NCBI RefSeq assembly: GCF_003991355.1
Contig: NZ_RCSU01000004.1
Coordinates: 124,001 to 188,000 of the forward strand
Origin: Pseudoflavitalea rhizosphaerae
GTDB taxonomy: Bacteria > Bacteroidota > Bacteroidia > Chitinophagales > Chitinophagaceae
DNA length: 64,000 bases
Direction: 5' to 3'
Shown here: positions 28,019 to 36,094 of the stretch, in pieces
How positions within the stretch are numbered: position 1 is the first letter of the stretch
Layout of the letters: each line of letters opens with the position of its first letter
The notes under the pieces: model-generated
Told to the model about the DNA's origin: nothing
Databases searched by the model: none
What the model saw: only the letters and a program-made list of their open reading frames with translations
Position numbers and translations under genes: made by a program

Positions 28019-28837
28019 ATGAAGAACAAACAACCATTATTACCCGGCTGTTACCTGAGCAGTAAGCGACTGATACTTTTTTTGATGATCAGTGTTTTAC
28101 TGGCCGCGGGCTGTACCAAAAGCTTTGATGTGCCGGGTGTTGCTTCGCTGAATGTATTCAACGGAGTTGTTGGAACAACCAGGCTGTCTTCAGACCTGAG
28201 CGAAACCTCGCCCATACAATGGTACAAGAATTCGCTTTCCGTCTTGTACGGGAATGCCGGCAGTCTCAATCCGGTAAACATAAGAACCAGTCCGCAATTC
28301 AATTCATACAGCGGTGATCAGCGGATCAAATTCTTCAATTACCCGGATACGCTTGCTCACAGTTTGCCGCTGCTGGACCTTCGTTTGAGCCTTCCCGTGA
28401 ATACCATCAGCAGCCTCTTTCTCACAGGAACAGTGGATGATCCCGATACGCTTTTTGTCCGTGACAACTTTCCGTTGCATACCGGAACAGACAGTGTAAC
28501 CAGGATCAGGATCGTAAACCTGGTGCCAGGCTTGTCTGCCAGCGTAAACCTGGCAGGGAATAGCAACGGAAGTGAGGTGGCTTCCCTGGAATATAAATCA
28601 GTATCGGACTTTATCAGCTATCCGGTTCCTTTAAACGGCACCAGGTATGATTTTGAAATAAGGGAGGCAAATTCCGGTGAGTTGGTAACCACCGGGGTTC
28701 TTGATGCCAGGGACGCCAGGCAAAGCACTTCCTTCATCAATTATTACCGCTTTAAGAACCTTACCATGATCATTTATGGAGGAATAGGGAACACCGGATC
28801 TACTGCACCCAGGGTTGTTCTCATGGGCAATTATTAA
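28019..28837 (+). CDS. DUF4397-like lipoprotein (cluster A)
   Basis: A 272-residue lipoprotein with lipobox VLLAAGCTKSFDVPG. The mature protein is beta-rich and has two related segments. The first opens with VASLNVFNGVVG (about 40-150). The second opens with RIRIVNLVPGLSASVNL (about 160-250) and continues with a VSDFISYPVPLNGTRYDFEI-type strand pair. That pattern is characteristic of DUF4397 domains, beta-sandwich modules on surface proteins of unknown function. It lies between SusD (13 bases) and the ABC ATPase gene (20 bases), so it is firmly inside the operon. The cluster B equivalent (47719) has 271 residues. A ligand-binding or bridging role between SusCD and the ABC complex is inference. 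Confidence 0.75.
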   Translation: MKNKQPLLPGCYLSSKRLILFLMISVLLAAGCTKSFDVPGVASLNVFNGVVGTTRLSSDLSETSPIQWYKNSLSVLYGNAGSLNPVNIRTSPQFNSYSGDQRIKFFNYPDTLAHSLPLLDLRLSLPVNTISSLFLTGTVDDPDTLFVRDNFPLHTGTDSVTRIRIVNLVPGLSASVNLAGNSNGSEVASLEYKSVSDFISYPVPLNGTRYDFEIREANSGELVTTGVLDARDARQSTSFINYYRFKNLTMIIYGGIGNTGSTAPRVVLMGNY

Positions 28838-28857
28838 ATCATTTCAAGAGCAATATT

Positions 28858-29784
28858 ATGAGTACAATCCTTAAGATCGAACATTTATCGCACCGCTATA
28901 GCAGCAACTGGGCTGTACGCGATCTGAATATAGAGATCCATCAAAACGGTATTGTTGGGCTGCTTGGCTCTAATGGAGCGGGTAAATCCACTACCATGAA
29001 TATTATCTGTGGCGTGCTGAGCCAAACAGAAGGTAAAGTACTGATCAATGGTTTTGACATCAGGGAGCAGCCGGAAGAAGCAAAGAAGCATATCGGCTTT
29101 CTACCGCAAATGCCGCCATTGTACATGGATTTTACGATCGATGAATACCTGCATTACACCGCCCACCTGAGGGCTATGGAAAAATCCCGTATCAAGGCAG
29201 CTGTGGAAGAAGTGAAAGAAAAAACAGGAATAGGGCATTTCAGCAGCAGGCTGATCAAAAATCTTTCAGGAGGTTACAAACAGCGCGTAGGCATAGCCCA
29301 GGCAGTGATCCACAAACCCAAACTGGTGGTTTTGGATGAGCCTACCAATGGCCTCGACCCCAATCAACTGATCGAAGCAAGAAAGCTCATCAGGGAAGTG
29401 GCGCAGGATCATGCAGTTTTGCTTTCTTCTCATATCCTTTCAGAGATCCGCCTGCTTTGCAGGGATGTGATAATGATTGAATCCGGCAGGATGGTATTTG
29501 CAGATAGCATGGACGCCTTCGATAATTACCTGCAACCCAACAGTATGCTGGTAACCCTGGAGAACATGCCACCCGAATCTGCCCTGCTGGCCATCAAGGG
29601 GGTTACCAAAACTGAGCTGCTTTCCAACCGGCAGGTAAGGATTTATTATGAGGCCGGACATAACATCAACGAAAGTATTGTGGAAGCCAGTATGAAGAAC
29701 CACTGGAGGCTGATGGAAATCAGCGCAGACAAAACTTTACTCGATGATACCTTCAAACAACTCTCTGCTCAATCTGCCCAATAG
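28858..29784 (+). CDS. GldA-like ABC transporter ATP-binding subunit (cluster A)
   Basis: A 308-residue ABC ATPase with Walker A GSNGAGKS at 37-44, signature LSGGY at 136-140, Walker B LVVLDE at 156-161 and the switch His in SSH at 190-192. The C-terminal 90 residues (after about 215) form the regulatory extension found in GldA/CcmA-type exporters (LLVTLENMPPESALL-like, and RLMEISADKTLLDDTF). GldA in Flavobacterium works with GldF and GldG; here the two GldFG fusion genes follow directly. By eye the cluster B protein (48555) has the same length with about 44 substitutions and no gaps, making this one of the best conserved members of the set. Confidence 0.92.
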   Translation: MSTILKIEHLSHRYSSNWAVRDLNIEIHQNGIVGLLGSNGAGKSTTMNIICGVLSQTEGKVLINGFDIREQPEEAKKHIGFLPQMPPLYMDFTIDEYLHYTAHLRAMEKSRIKAAVEEVKEKTGIGHFSSRLIKNLSGGYKQRVGIAQAVIHKPKLVVLDEPTNGLDPNQLIEARKLIREVAQDHAVLLSSHILSEIRLLCRDVIMIESGRMVFADSMDAFDNYLQPNSMLVTLENMPPESALLAIKGVTKTELLSNRQVRIYYEAGHNINESIVEASMKNHWRLMEISADKTLLDDTFKQLSAQSAQ

Positions 29785-29841
29785 ATACTATTGGTGCTGA
29801 AACCATAAATTTTCCCTTCTAACAAGTCTAAATAACTATCA

Positions 29842-32211
29842 ATGAGGATGGTCGCTCAAATCGCAAAGTCTGAGTTGCGAAACCTATTCTATTCTCCTGT
29901 GGCCTGGTTCCTGGCCCTTGTGTTTACGGTGCAGTGCGGGTACCTGTTTGTGGAAGTGCTGTATACGATTGTACACAACCAGGAAGTGATGAAGGCAGAA
30001 AACCCGGATTTCAAGGACTGGGGGCAGATACCGCTTACCATGCTTTTCTTTTCGATCCCCAATAGCGCTTATGCGGCAGTGTTGAACAATATCTACCTGT
30101 TTGTACCATTGCTCACCATGGGATTGATTGGCCGGGAAGTGCATGCCAACACCATTAAACTGCTCTTTTCTTCTCCAGTGAAACTCAGGCAGGTGGTGGC
30201 CGGAAAATTCCTGGCCATCATGGTATACAATTTTGTATTGCTGATGATCCTGGGCATTTTCCTGCTCAGTTTCGGATTGAGTGTGAGGTCGGCCGATTAT
30301 GGTTTCATACTGTCCGGCGCATTGGCGTTTTACCTGTTGATCTGTGCCTATACTTCCATCGGTCTTTTTATGAGTAGTTTAACCAACTACCAGATACTGG
30401 CGGCTGTGAGTACTTTCATTGTCATTTTTGTGCTAAGCCGGGTTGATAAACTCTGGCAGCATGTTGAATTTGTAAGGGATCTTACCTGGTTCCTGCACCT
30501 GCCCGGACATACTGCCCGGATGTTGAAAGGACTTATTGCCAGTAAAGACCTGATTTATTTCGTACTGGTGGTTTGTATGTTCCTCGGATTTACACTGGTG
30601 CAACTAAAAAGGCAGCGGGAATCGAAACCCTGGTATATAACTATTTTTCGGATATCCATCATAGTGATAGTTGTGTTAGCTGCCGGTTATCTTTTTTCCC
30701 GTCCTCAAACAACCGGGTATGTCGATGCCACTGCTACTAACGCCAATACCATACATCCGGTTACACAGTCCATTATCCGGGAAATGGAAGATGGTCCGCT
30801 GGAAATTACCTTGTATACCAACCTGCTGGGAAAAGGGAGCAATTATGGTATTCCTGAAGCACGGAATGTTTACCTGACGGAGCTGTGGGAGCAGTACCAG
30901 CGATTCAAACCTGACATCTATTTCAGGTTTGTCAATTACTATCATTATGAACCATGGATGGACAGCAGGAAACTGGCCATGGCCTTCCCCGGAAAGAGCA
31001 ATGAAGAAATTGCCAGGGAAATAGCAAAGGGAATGCAGTTGGATTTTAATGATTTTATTCCGCTGGCTGCCATCAAAGATACTGTGAATCTTGCTTCGGA
31101 AGGATACAGGTTGGTGATGCGGCTCAAATACAAAGGGCGTACTGCTTTTTTGCGCACATACGAATCAGGTGCTTTTCCGAAAGGCGCTCCAAGGGCTTAT
31201 CCGGAAGAGGCCAATGTAGTTGCAACCTTGAAGCGCCTGGTAAAGCCGGAAACAATTCCCACCATACTGTATACTTCCGGCAACCTGGAAAGAGGCTTGT
31301 ATAAAACGGCTGACAGGGATTATACCAAGGTTACCCTAGCAAAGTTCGAAAAGAATGGCCCTATTAATCTCGGTTTCAATTTTGATACCATTTCACTGGA
31401 ATCACAGGAGATCCCAACGGACCTTACCGCATTGGTGATTGCAGATCCAAAAAGGGAGTTCAGTGCATTGGCGCAACAAAAAGTTACCGATTACATCAAC
31501 AAAGGCGGCAATATCATTTTCATGGGCGAACCTGGCAAACAAAATGTGCTGAATCCCCTGTTGAAGCCACTGGGTGTGGAAATGATGGACGGTATACTGG
31601 TGGAGCCAACTTACCACGAAATGCCGGATAAGGTGAACCCCTATTATACTGTAGCCAGTGCTGATCTGGCAGGGGAGCCCGCACTGCAGACCATAAAAAG
31701 TAAGATGATGAGAGTGTACGACAAAGACACTACAAAGATGTTGATGCCGGGAGTGGCAGCACTTTCGTTTACTGATAGCAGTGGGTTTGTAAAAAGGCCG
31801 CTGCTGCTGACCAGGGAATCCGGCACCTGGCTGAAGAAAGGAAAACTGGTGGTAGATTCTGCAGCCGTGGTGTACAATCCGAAGGAGGGTGATATGAAGG
31901 GAGCTTTCCCCACTGCATTGCAGTTAACAAGGCAGGTGGGCAGCAAACAACAGCATGCCGTTGTGTTTGGCGATGCCGATTTTGTAAGCAATGTGATCAT
32001 GCGGAATGGCCTGATGATCAAAAGATCGGTGCTGTCATGGATGACAAACAATGAATATCCGCTGTATTTAACAAGACCTGATCCTGCAGATAACCTGTTG
32101 CTTATTTCTTCCGGAACAGTAAAATGGATGAAGGTGATCTATGTATGGGTACTGCCTGCGCTGATGCTTGTTGCAGGAGTGCTTATCCTGGTCAGACGAA
32201 AGAGAAAATAG
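29842..32211 (+). CDS. GldF-GldG fusion, type 1 (cluster A)
   Basis: A 789-residue inner-membrane protein. The first 240 residues are a six-helix ABC-2/GldF-type permease beginning MRMVAQIAKSELRNLFYSPV, with LLFSSPVKLRQVVAGKFLAI in the coupling region. A seventh helix (about 265-285, ISIIVIVVLAAGYLFSRP) leads into a large extracytoplasmic GldG/ABC_transp_aux-like domain (about 290-755, with KVTDYINKGGNIIFMGEPGK). It ends in a last helix and the basic tail LVRRKRK. In Flavobacterium GldF and GldG are separate proteins. It lies 57 bases after the ATPase gene. A second, different fusion follows, so a heterodimeric membrane unit is likely. Its counterpart is at 49540. Confidence 0.85.
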   Translation: MRMVAQIAKSELRNLFYSPVAWFLALVFTVQCGYLFVEVLYTIVHNQEVMKAENPDFKDWGQIPLTMLFFSIPNSAYAAVLNNIYLFVPLLTMGLIGREVHANTIKLLFSSPVKLRQVVAGKFLAIMVYNFVLLMILGIFLLSFGLSVRSADYGFILSGALAFYLLICAYTSIGLFMSSLTNYQILAAVSTFIVIFVLSRVDKLWQHVEFVRDLTWFLHLPGHTARMLKGLIASKDLIYFVLVVCMFLGFTLVQLKRQRESKPWYITIFRISIIVIVVLAAGYLFSRPQTTGYVDATATNANTIHPVTQSIIREMEDGPLEITLYTNLLGKGSNYGIPEARNVYLTELWEQYQRFKPDIYFRFVNYYHYEPWMDSRKLAMAFPGKSNEEIAREIAKGMQLDFNDFIPLAAIKDTVNLASEGYRLVMRLKYKGRTAFLRTYESGAFPKGAPRAYPEEANVVATLKRLVKPETIPTILYTSGNLERGLYKTADRDYTKVTLAKFEKNGPINLGFNFDTISLESQEIPTDLTALVIADPKREFSALAQQKVTDYINKGGNIIFMGEPGKQNVLNPLLKPLGVEMMDGILVEPTYHEMPDKVNPYYTVASADLAGEPALQTIKSKMMRVYDKDTTKMLMPGVAALSFTDSSGFVKRPLLLTRESGTWLKKGKLVVDSAAVVYNPKEGDMKGAFPTALQLTRQVGSKQQHAVVFGDADFVSNVIMRNGLMIKRSVLSWMTNNEYPLYLTRPDPADNLLLISSGTVKWMKVIYVWVLPALMLVAGVLILVRRKRK

Positions 32212-32245
32212 AAATTCAATCTGTAAACAGTATAAATCATCATCA

Positions 32246-34657
32246 ATGAGGATGGTATTTCAAGTGGCGAAAGCAGAGTTACGCAACCTGTTCTATTCGC
32301 CGGTAGCCTGGTTCCTGCTGATCGCCTTTATGGTGTTGTGTGCTTATTTCTATGCAACGCCCTTGTATTTCCGCGCCAACTGGGAAGATATTGCGCTCAA
32401 AAATTTCCCCCATGCAAAAGGCCTGGGAGAATATAGTGTAACCAGGTTCCTGTTCGCCAAAGAAGACGGCTTATTTTCACATATACGCCAAAATCTGTAC
32501 CTCATCATTCCTTTACTCACAATGGGGCTGATTGGAAGGGAAGTGCAGAATGGGACTATCAAATTGTTGTATTCCTCACCTATCAAAACTCGTCAGATCG
32601 TCATGGGAAAATACCTGGCCATGATGATCTATAACCTGCTGCTGGTAGCTGTGGCAGGTATTTTCTTCCTGTCTGCTGCTCTCCAGGTGAAAGCTGCAGA
32701 CACCGGCATGTTGATTTCGGCAGCGCTCGGCTTTTACCTGTTGATCTGTACCTATGCGGCCATCGGTATCTTTATGAGCAGCCTCAGTACTTACCAGGTG
32801 GTGGCCGCACTGGGAACTTTTGTGGTGATCCTGCTGCTGACTGTTATCGGCAAGCTCTGGCAGCAATATGATTTTGTAAGAGATCTCACCTATTTCCTTT
32901 TCCTCTCCGGGCGAACGGAAAAAATGCTGGCCGGTTTGATCACCAGTAAAGATGTGATCTATTTCCTGGTATTGATTGGCATGTTCCTCGCATTCACTGC
33001 ACTCAGGCTCAAAGGGACCACGGATAGGAAACCCTGGTGGATCAGAGCAGGCAGGTATGCAGGAGTGCTTTGCCTGGCGCTGATAGCAGGATATATCAGC
33101 TCCAGGCCCGTTATGACCCTGTATTGGGATACCACGCAACAGAAAGTGAATACCATCCATCCCAAAACACAGGAAATATTCAAAGCCTTGGGCGACGACC
33201 CTGTTGAAGTAACCTTATACATCAATCTCCTGGGTAAGACTGCCTTTGCAGCCCTGCCTGAAAAAAGATATGAGTATATCCATCAATTCTGGGACCGGTA
33301 CCTGCGTTTCAAACCTGGCATTCATTTCAAATACGAATATTATTACGATTATGATAGCTCTGTTATGGGGCCGCAGGCCAGCTATTACCTAAAAGGAAAG
33401 CCCGTTGATTACATGGCCCGCAAGAAAGCAGAACACAATGAATGGGACCTCAGTATCTATCAGAAGCCGGCTGAGATCCGGAAGAAAATAGACCTGCGCC
33501 CGGAAAATCTGCATCTCGTTATGCAGGTGACTTACAAAGGGCGATCAGAGTTTCTCCGGACAGAATTCGGTTCACCTGTTTGGCCAGGAGAACCCCAGGT
33601 GGCTGCCGTTTTCAAAAAGCTGCTGTACCCGCATATGGTGCCACATGCTTATTTTATAACGGGGAACTATGAACGAAGCATTCTAAAATATGGTGAAAGG
33701 GAATATGGTAACGTTACCGCCAGCAAGTTCAGACTCCAGTCTCTGGTAAACAACGGGTTTAATGTAGATACAATTAACCTCGATAACAATGATGTTCCTG
33801 CCAATACCACTTTGCTGGTGCTGGCCGACCCGAAATCAATGCTAAGTGATGTTTGCCGGGAAAAGATCAGGAACTATATCAGCAAGGGCGGTAATATGTT
33901 TATTTTGGGTGAACCTGGTAAGCAACATATTGTGAACCCTGTATTGCGTCAGTTGGGCCTGAAACTGGCAGACGGCGTTCTTGTAAGCAGCACCAGTTCC
34001 CGGGGGCCTGATGTAATTGTTGCCCCGGGAACAGAAGCATATATGGGACTGCGGGCAAACCCCGCCAGCCCGCATTTCAAAAAAATGAAGGCAGATATTG
34101 CATTGGGAATGATCACCTCCACCGCTTTTGAGTTTTTGGAAAACAGCAGCGATTTTACTGTAACCACATTGTTCACCACAAGGAAGAATAACTGGTTGAA
34201 AAAAGGAGTGCTGGTAAGAGATTCAGGCGAAGTAGTTTTCAATCCGACAGAAGGAGACCTGCGAAAACTGCCTCTTTCAGCAAAAGAAAAGGTCCCTGCA
34301 CAGGTGAAAGACAGTTTGGAAGATCATCATCATGAGCATGCTGAAAATAATTTTTCCACCATGATCGCCCTGCAGCGATTCCTGGGAAAGAAAGATCAGC
34401 GGATCATCGTGTCTGCCGATGCTGATTGTATAAGGAATTCCGAATTCCTGCAGGTGCTGAAATATGGAAGTTACCTATATAGCTGGACTACTTATGGACA
34501 TTTTCCCATTTATCTTCCCGGTGATCTTCCCCCGGATAGATTACTGACCATTACAGGAACAACAGCGAAAGTGCTGGGGATTGTGTATATGTATGTATTA
34601 CCGGCAATTGTTATGTTGTTCGCCGCTGTCTTATTGGTAAGAAGAAAAAGAAAATAA
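32246..34657 (+). CDS. GldF-GldG fusion, type 2 (cluster A)
   Basis: An 803-residue protein with the same plan as the preceding gene: a six-helix permease (MRMVFQVAKAELRNLFYSPV at the start), a linker helix, an extracytoplasmic GldG-like domain (with REKIRNYISKGGNMFILGEPGK-type sequence near residues 530-560), a final helix and the tail LVRRKRK. The frame is open upstream to 32168, but the ATG at 32246 gives the start conserved in all four fusions. It differs from type 1 by SVMGPQAS and DLRPENLHLVMQVTYKG. Relative to its counterpart at 51931 it has an extra His-rich loop, DHHHEHAENN, near residue 692. The MutS-like gene starts two bases after its stop codon. Confidence 0.85.
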   Translation: MRMVFQVAKAELRNLFYSPVAWFLLIAFMVLCAYFYATPLYFRANWEDIALKNFPHAKGLGEYSVTRFLFAKEDGLFSHIRQNLYLIIPLLTMGLIGREVQNGTIKLLYSSPIKTRQIVMGKYLAMMIYNLLLVAVAGIFFLSAALQVKAADTGMLISAALGFYLLICTYAAIGIFMSSLSTYQVVAALGTFVVILLLTVIGKLWQQYDFVRDLTYFLFLSGRTEKMLAGLITSKDVIYFLVLIGMFLAFTALRLKGTTDRKPWWIRAGRYAGVLCLALIAGYISSRPVMTLYWDTTQQKVNTIHPKTQEIFKALGDDPVEVTLYINLLGKTAFAALPEKRYEYIHQFWDRYLRFKPGIHFKYEYYYDYDSSVMGPQASYYLKGKPVDYMARKKAEHNEWDLSIYQKPAEIRKKIDLRPENLHLVMQVTYKGRSEFLRTEFGSPVWPGEPQVAAVFKKLLYPHMVPHAYFITGNYERSILKYGEREYGNVTASKFRLQSLVNNGFNVDTINLDNNDVPANTTLLVLADPKSMLSDVCREKIRNYISKGGNMFILGEPGKQHIVNPVLRQLGLKLADGVLVSSTSSRGPDVIVAPGTEAYMGLRANPASPHFKKMKADIALGMITSTAFEFLENSSDFTVTTLFTTRKNNWLKKGVLVRDSGEVVFNPTEGDLRKLPLSAKEKVPAQVKDSLEDHHHEHAENNFSTMIALQRFLGKKDQRIIVSADADCIRNSEFLQVLKYGSYLYSWTTYGHFPIYLPGDLPPDRLLTITGTTAKVLGIVYMYVLPAIVMLFAAVLLVRRKRK

Positions 34658-34659
34658 TC

Positions 34660-35988
34660 ATGTACTTGCAAACAGATGACCAAACGATAGAAGACCTGCG
34701 CATTTTTGGAAAGCGCAACGGTAGTGGTGTATTTGATCTTTACAACAAGGTGCATACAAGGGGAGGGGAATCCCTGCTGAAGGAGATGTTCAGGGCGCCA
34801 TTGTCTGACCAGGAGCTGATCAATGCCCGCAGCAGCATCATCCGGCATTTCGCAGGGAACAAAACCCCTTTCCCTTTCAGTGCCTCCATTTTCGATATGG
34901 CTGAAAAATACCTGCGCAGCGCCGGTGAAACCCGGATGCAGGGAAACGATAAGGCAGTACTCAGCGAAAAGGAGATTGCCAACGGTGTTGCGGGCATCAT
35001 TGAAATGATGCAGTTGTGCCGCGCATTCATAGAATCTGAAACCGTAAAGCAAGTTGAAGCCTACAGGCAGGAAAGGGAAAGTATAGCCATGATCCTTTCT
35101 GATTCAGTGTTTGACCCTGTACACAAAGAGATCCTTCGAACAAAGTTGTCTTATGCGGCAGTAGCGGCTTATGATGTACTATTCCGGGTACGTGAACAGG
35201 CAAAAGTGAACAGGTTGATGACGCATATTTATTATCTCGATGTATTGCTGTCTGTTGCCGCTATTGCCAATGAGAAGCATTTCATTTTTCCCAAAGCGCT
35301 GGAAAAGGAACCTGCTACCTTATTGCTGGAAGGAGTATATCATCCTGAACTGGAAGCACCGGTAGCAAATGAACTTACGCTCAGCAACAACCGAAACTTT
35401 ATTTTCCTGACCGGGGCCAATATGGCGGGTAAGTCCACTTTCCTGCGCTCGGTAAGCGTAGCAATGTTCCTGGCTCATATGGGCTTTCCGGTAGCTGCCA
35501 AAAAAATGGAATTTTCGGTTATGGATGGTATCTATACTACCATCAATCTGCCGGATAACCTGGGCATTGGCGCCAGCCATTTCTATGCGGAAGTATTGCG
35601 GGTGAAGCAGGTGGCTGCCGAACTTGGTAAGGGCAGGTCTATGTTTGTGGTCTTTGATGAACTGTTTCGCGGCACCAATGTCAAGGACGCCCACGAAGCT
35701 TCAGTGGCTGTATCTCTCAGCTTCTCAAAGAAAAAGAACAGCCTGTTCATCATTTCTTCCCATATCATCGAGGCAGGTGAAGAATTGAAACAGCTGAACA
35801 ATATCGGCTTCCTCTTCCTGCCCACCAGGATGAACGGATCAATGCCTGAATATACCTACCGCATCGAGAACGGTATTACAGATGACCGGCATGGTATGAT
35901 CATCATCCGTAATGAAGGCATTCTGGAAATCCTGGAAAAGGGAAAAAAACATTTACTCAGGGACCACTCGCTCGCCTCCGGCGAGTGA
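34660..35988 (+). CDS. Short MutS-like ATPase, type A (cluster A)
   Basis: A 442-residue MutS-superfamily ATPase. Residues about 10-200 correspond to the helical core/lever domain (VFDLYNKVHTRGGESLLKEM, LINARSSIIRHF), and about 205-430 to the ATPase domain. Walker A is TGANMAGKST at 251-260, Walker B FVVFDEL with D333/E334, and the switch His lies in ISSHIIE near 378. Domains I and II, including the mismatch-recognition Phe-x-Glu, are absent, as are Smr and KOW modules, so repair function is doubtful. It starts two bases after the GldFG gene. Its last residues (HSLASGE) and stop codon come from the palindromic repeat. It may pair with the type B protein encoded next, as MutS homologues act as dimers. 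Confidence 0.85.
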   Translation: MYLQTDDQTIEDLRIFGKRNGSGVFDLYNKVHTRGGESLLKEMFRAPLSDQELINARSSIIRHFAGNKTPFPFSASIFDMAEKYLRSAGETRMQGNDKAVLSEKEIANGVAGIIEMMQLCRAFIESETVKQVEAYRQERESIAMILSDSVFDPVHKEILRTKLSYAAVAAYDVLFRVREQAKVNRLMTHIYYLDVLLSVAAIANEKHFIFPKALEKEPATLLLEGVYHPELEAPVANELTLSNNRNFIFLTGANMAGKSTFLRSVSVAMFLAHMGFPVAAKKMEFSVMDGIYTTINLPDNLGIGASHFYAEVLRVKQVAAELGKGRSMFVVFDELFRGTNVKDAHEASVAVSLSFSKKKNSLFIISSHIIEAGEELKQLNNIGFLFLPTRMNGSMPEYTYRIENGITDDRHGMIIIRNEGILEILEKGKKHLLRDHSLASGE

Positions 35989-36069
35989 GAAATATTTGTT
36001 CGCCTCCGGCGAACACCGCGTCGCCGGAGGCGACTAAATAAAAGTCATTCGCCGGAGGCGAGCGAGTGG
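35964..36069 (+). repeat. Palindromic dispersed repeat, copy 2
   Basis: A 106-bp element bounded by a perfect 21-base inverted repeat (CCACTCGCTCGCCTCCGGCGA at the left and its complement ending at 36069), so it can fold as one large cruciform. Inside lie two further perfect small hairpins, TGTTCGCC/GGCGAACA and GTCGCC/GGCGAC, then TAAATAAAAGTC. The first 25 bases encode the last residues and stop of the type A MutS. The rest fills the gap to the type B MutS gene. A REP/BIME-like element is the nearest known kind. Confidence 0.88.
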
Positions 36070-36094
36070 CCACAGCACAACAATATTGAACACC

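Noticed and set aside
28858-34657. Reading the GldA/GldFG genes as the canonical gliding-motility complex.
   Set aside because: The GldF and GldG parts are fused, occur as two different fusions, are duplicated, and are tied to SusCD and MutS genes; a motility role is not supported by the context.
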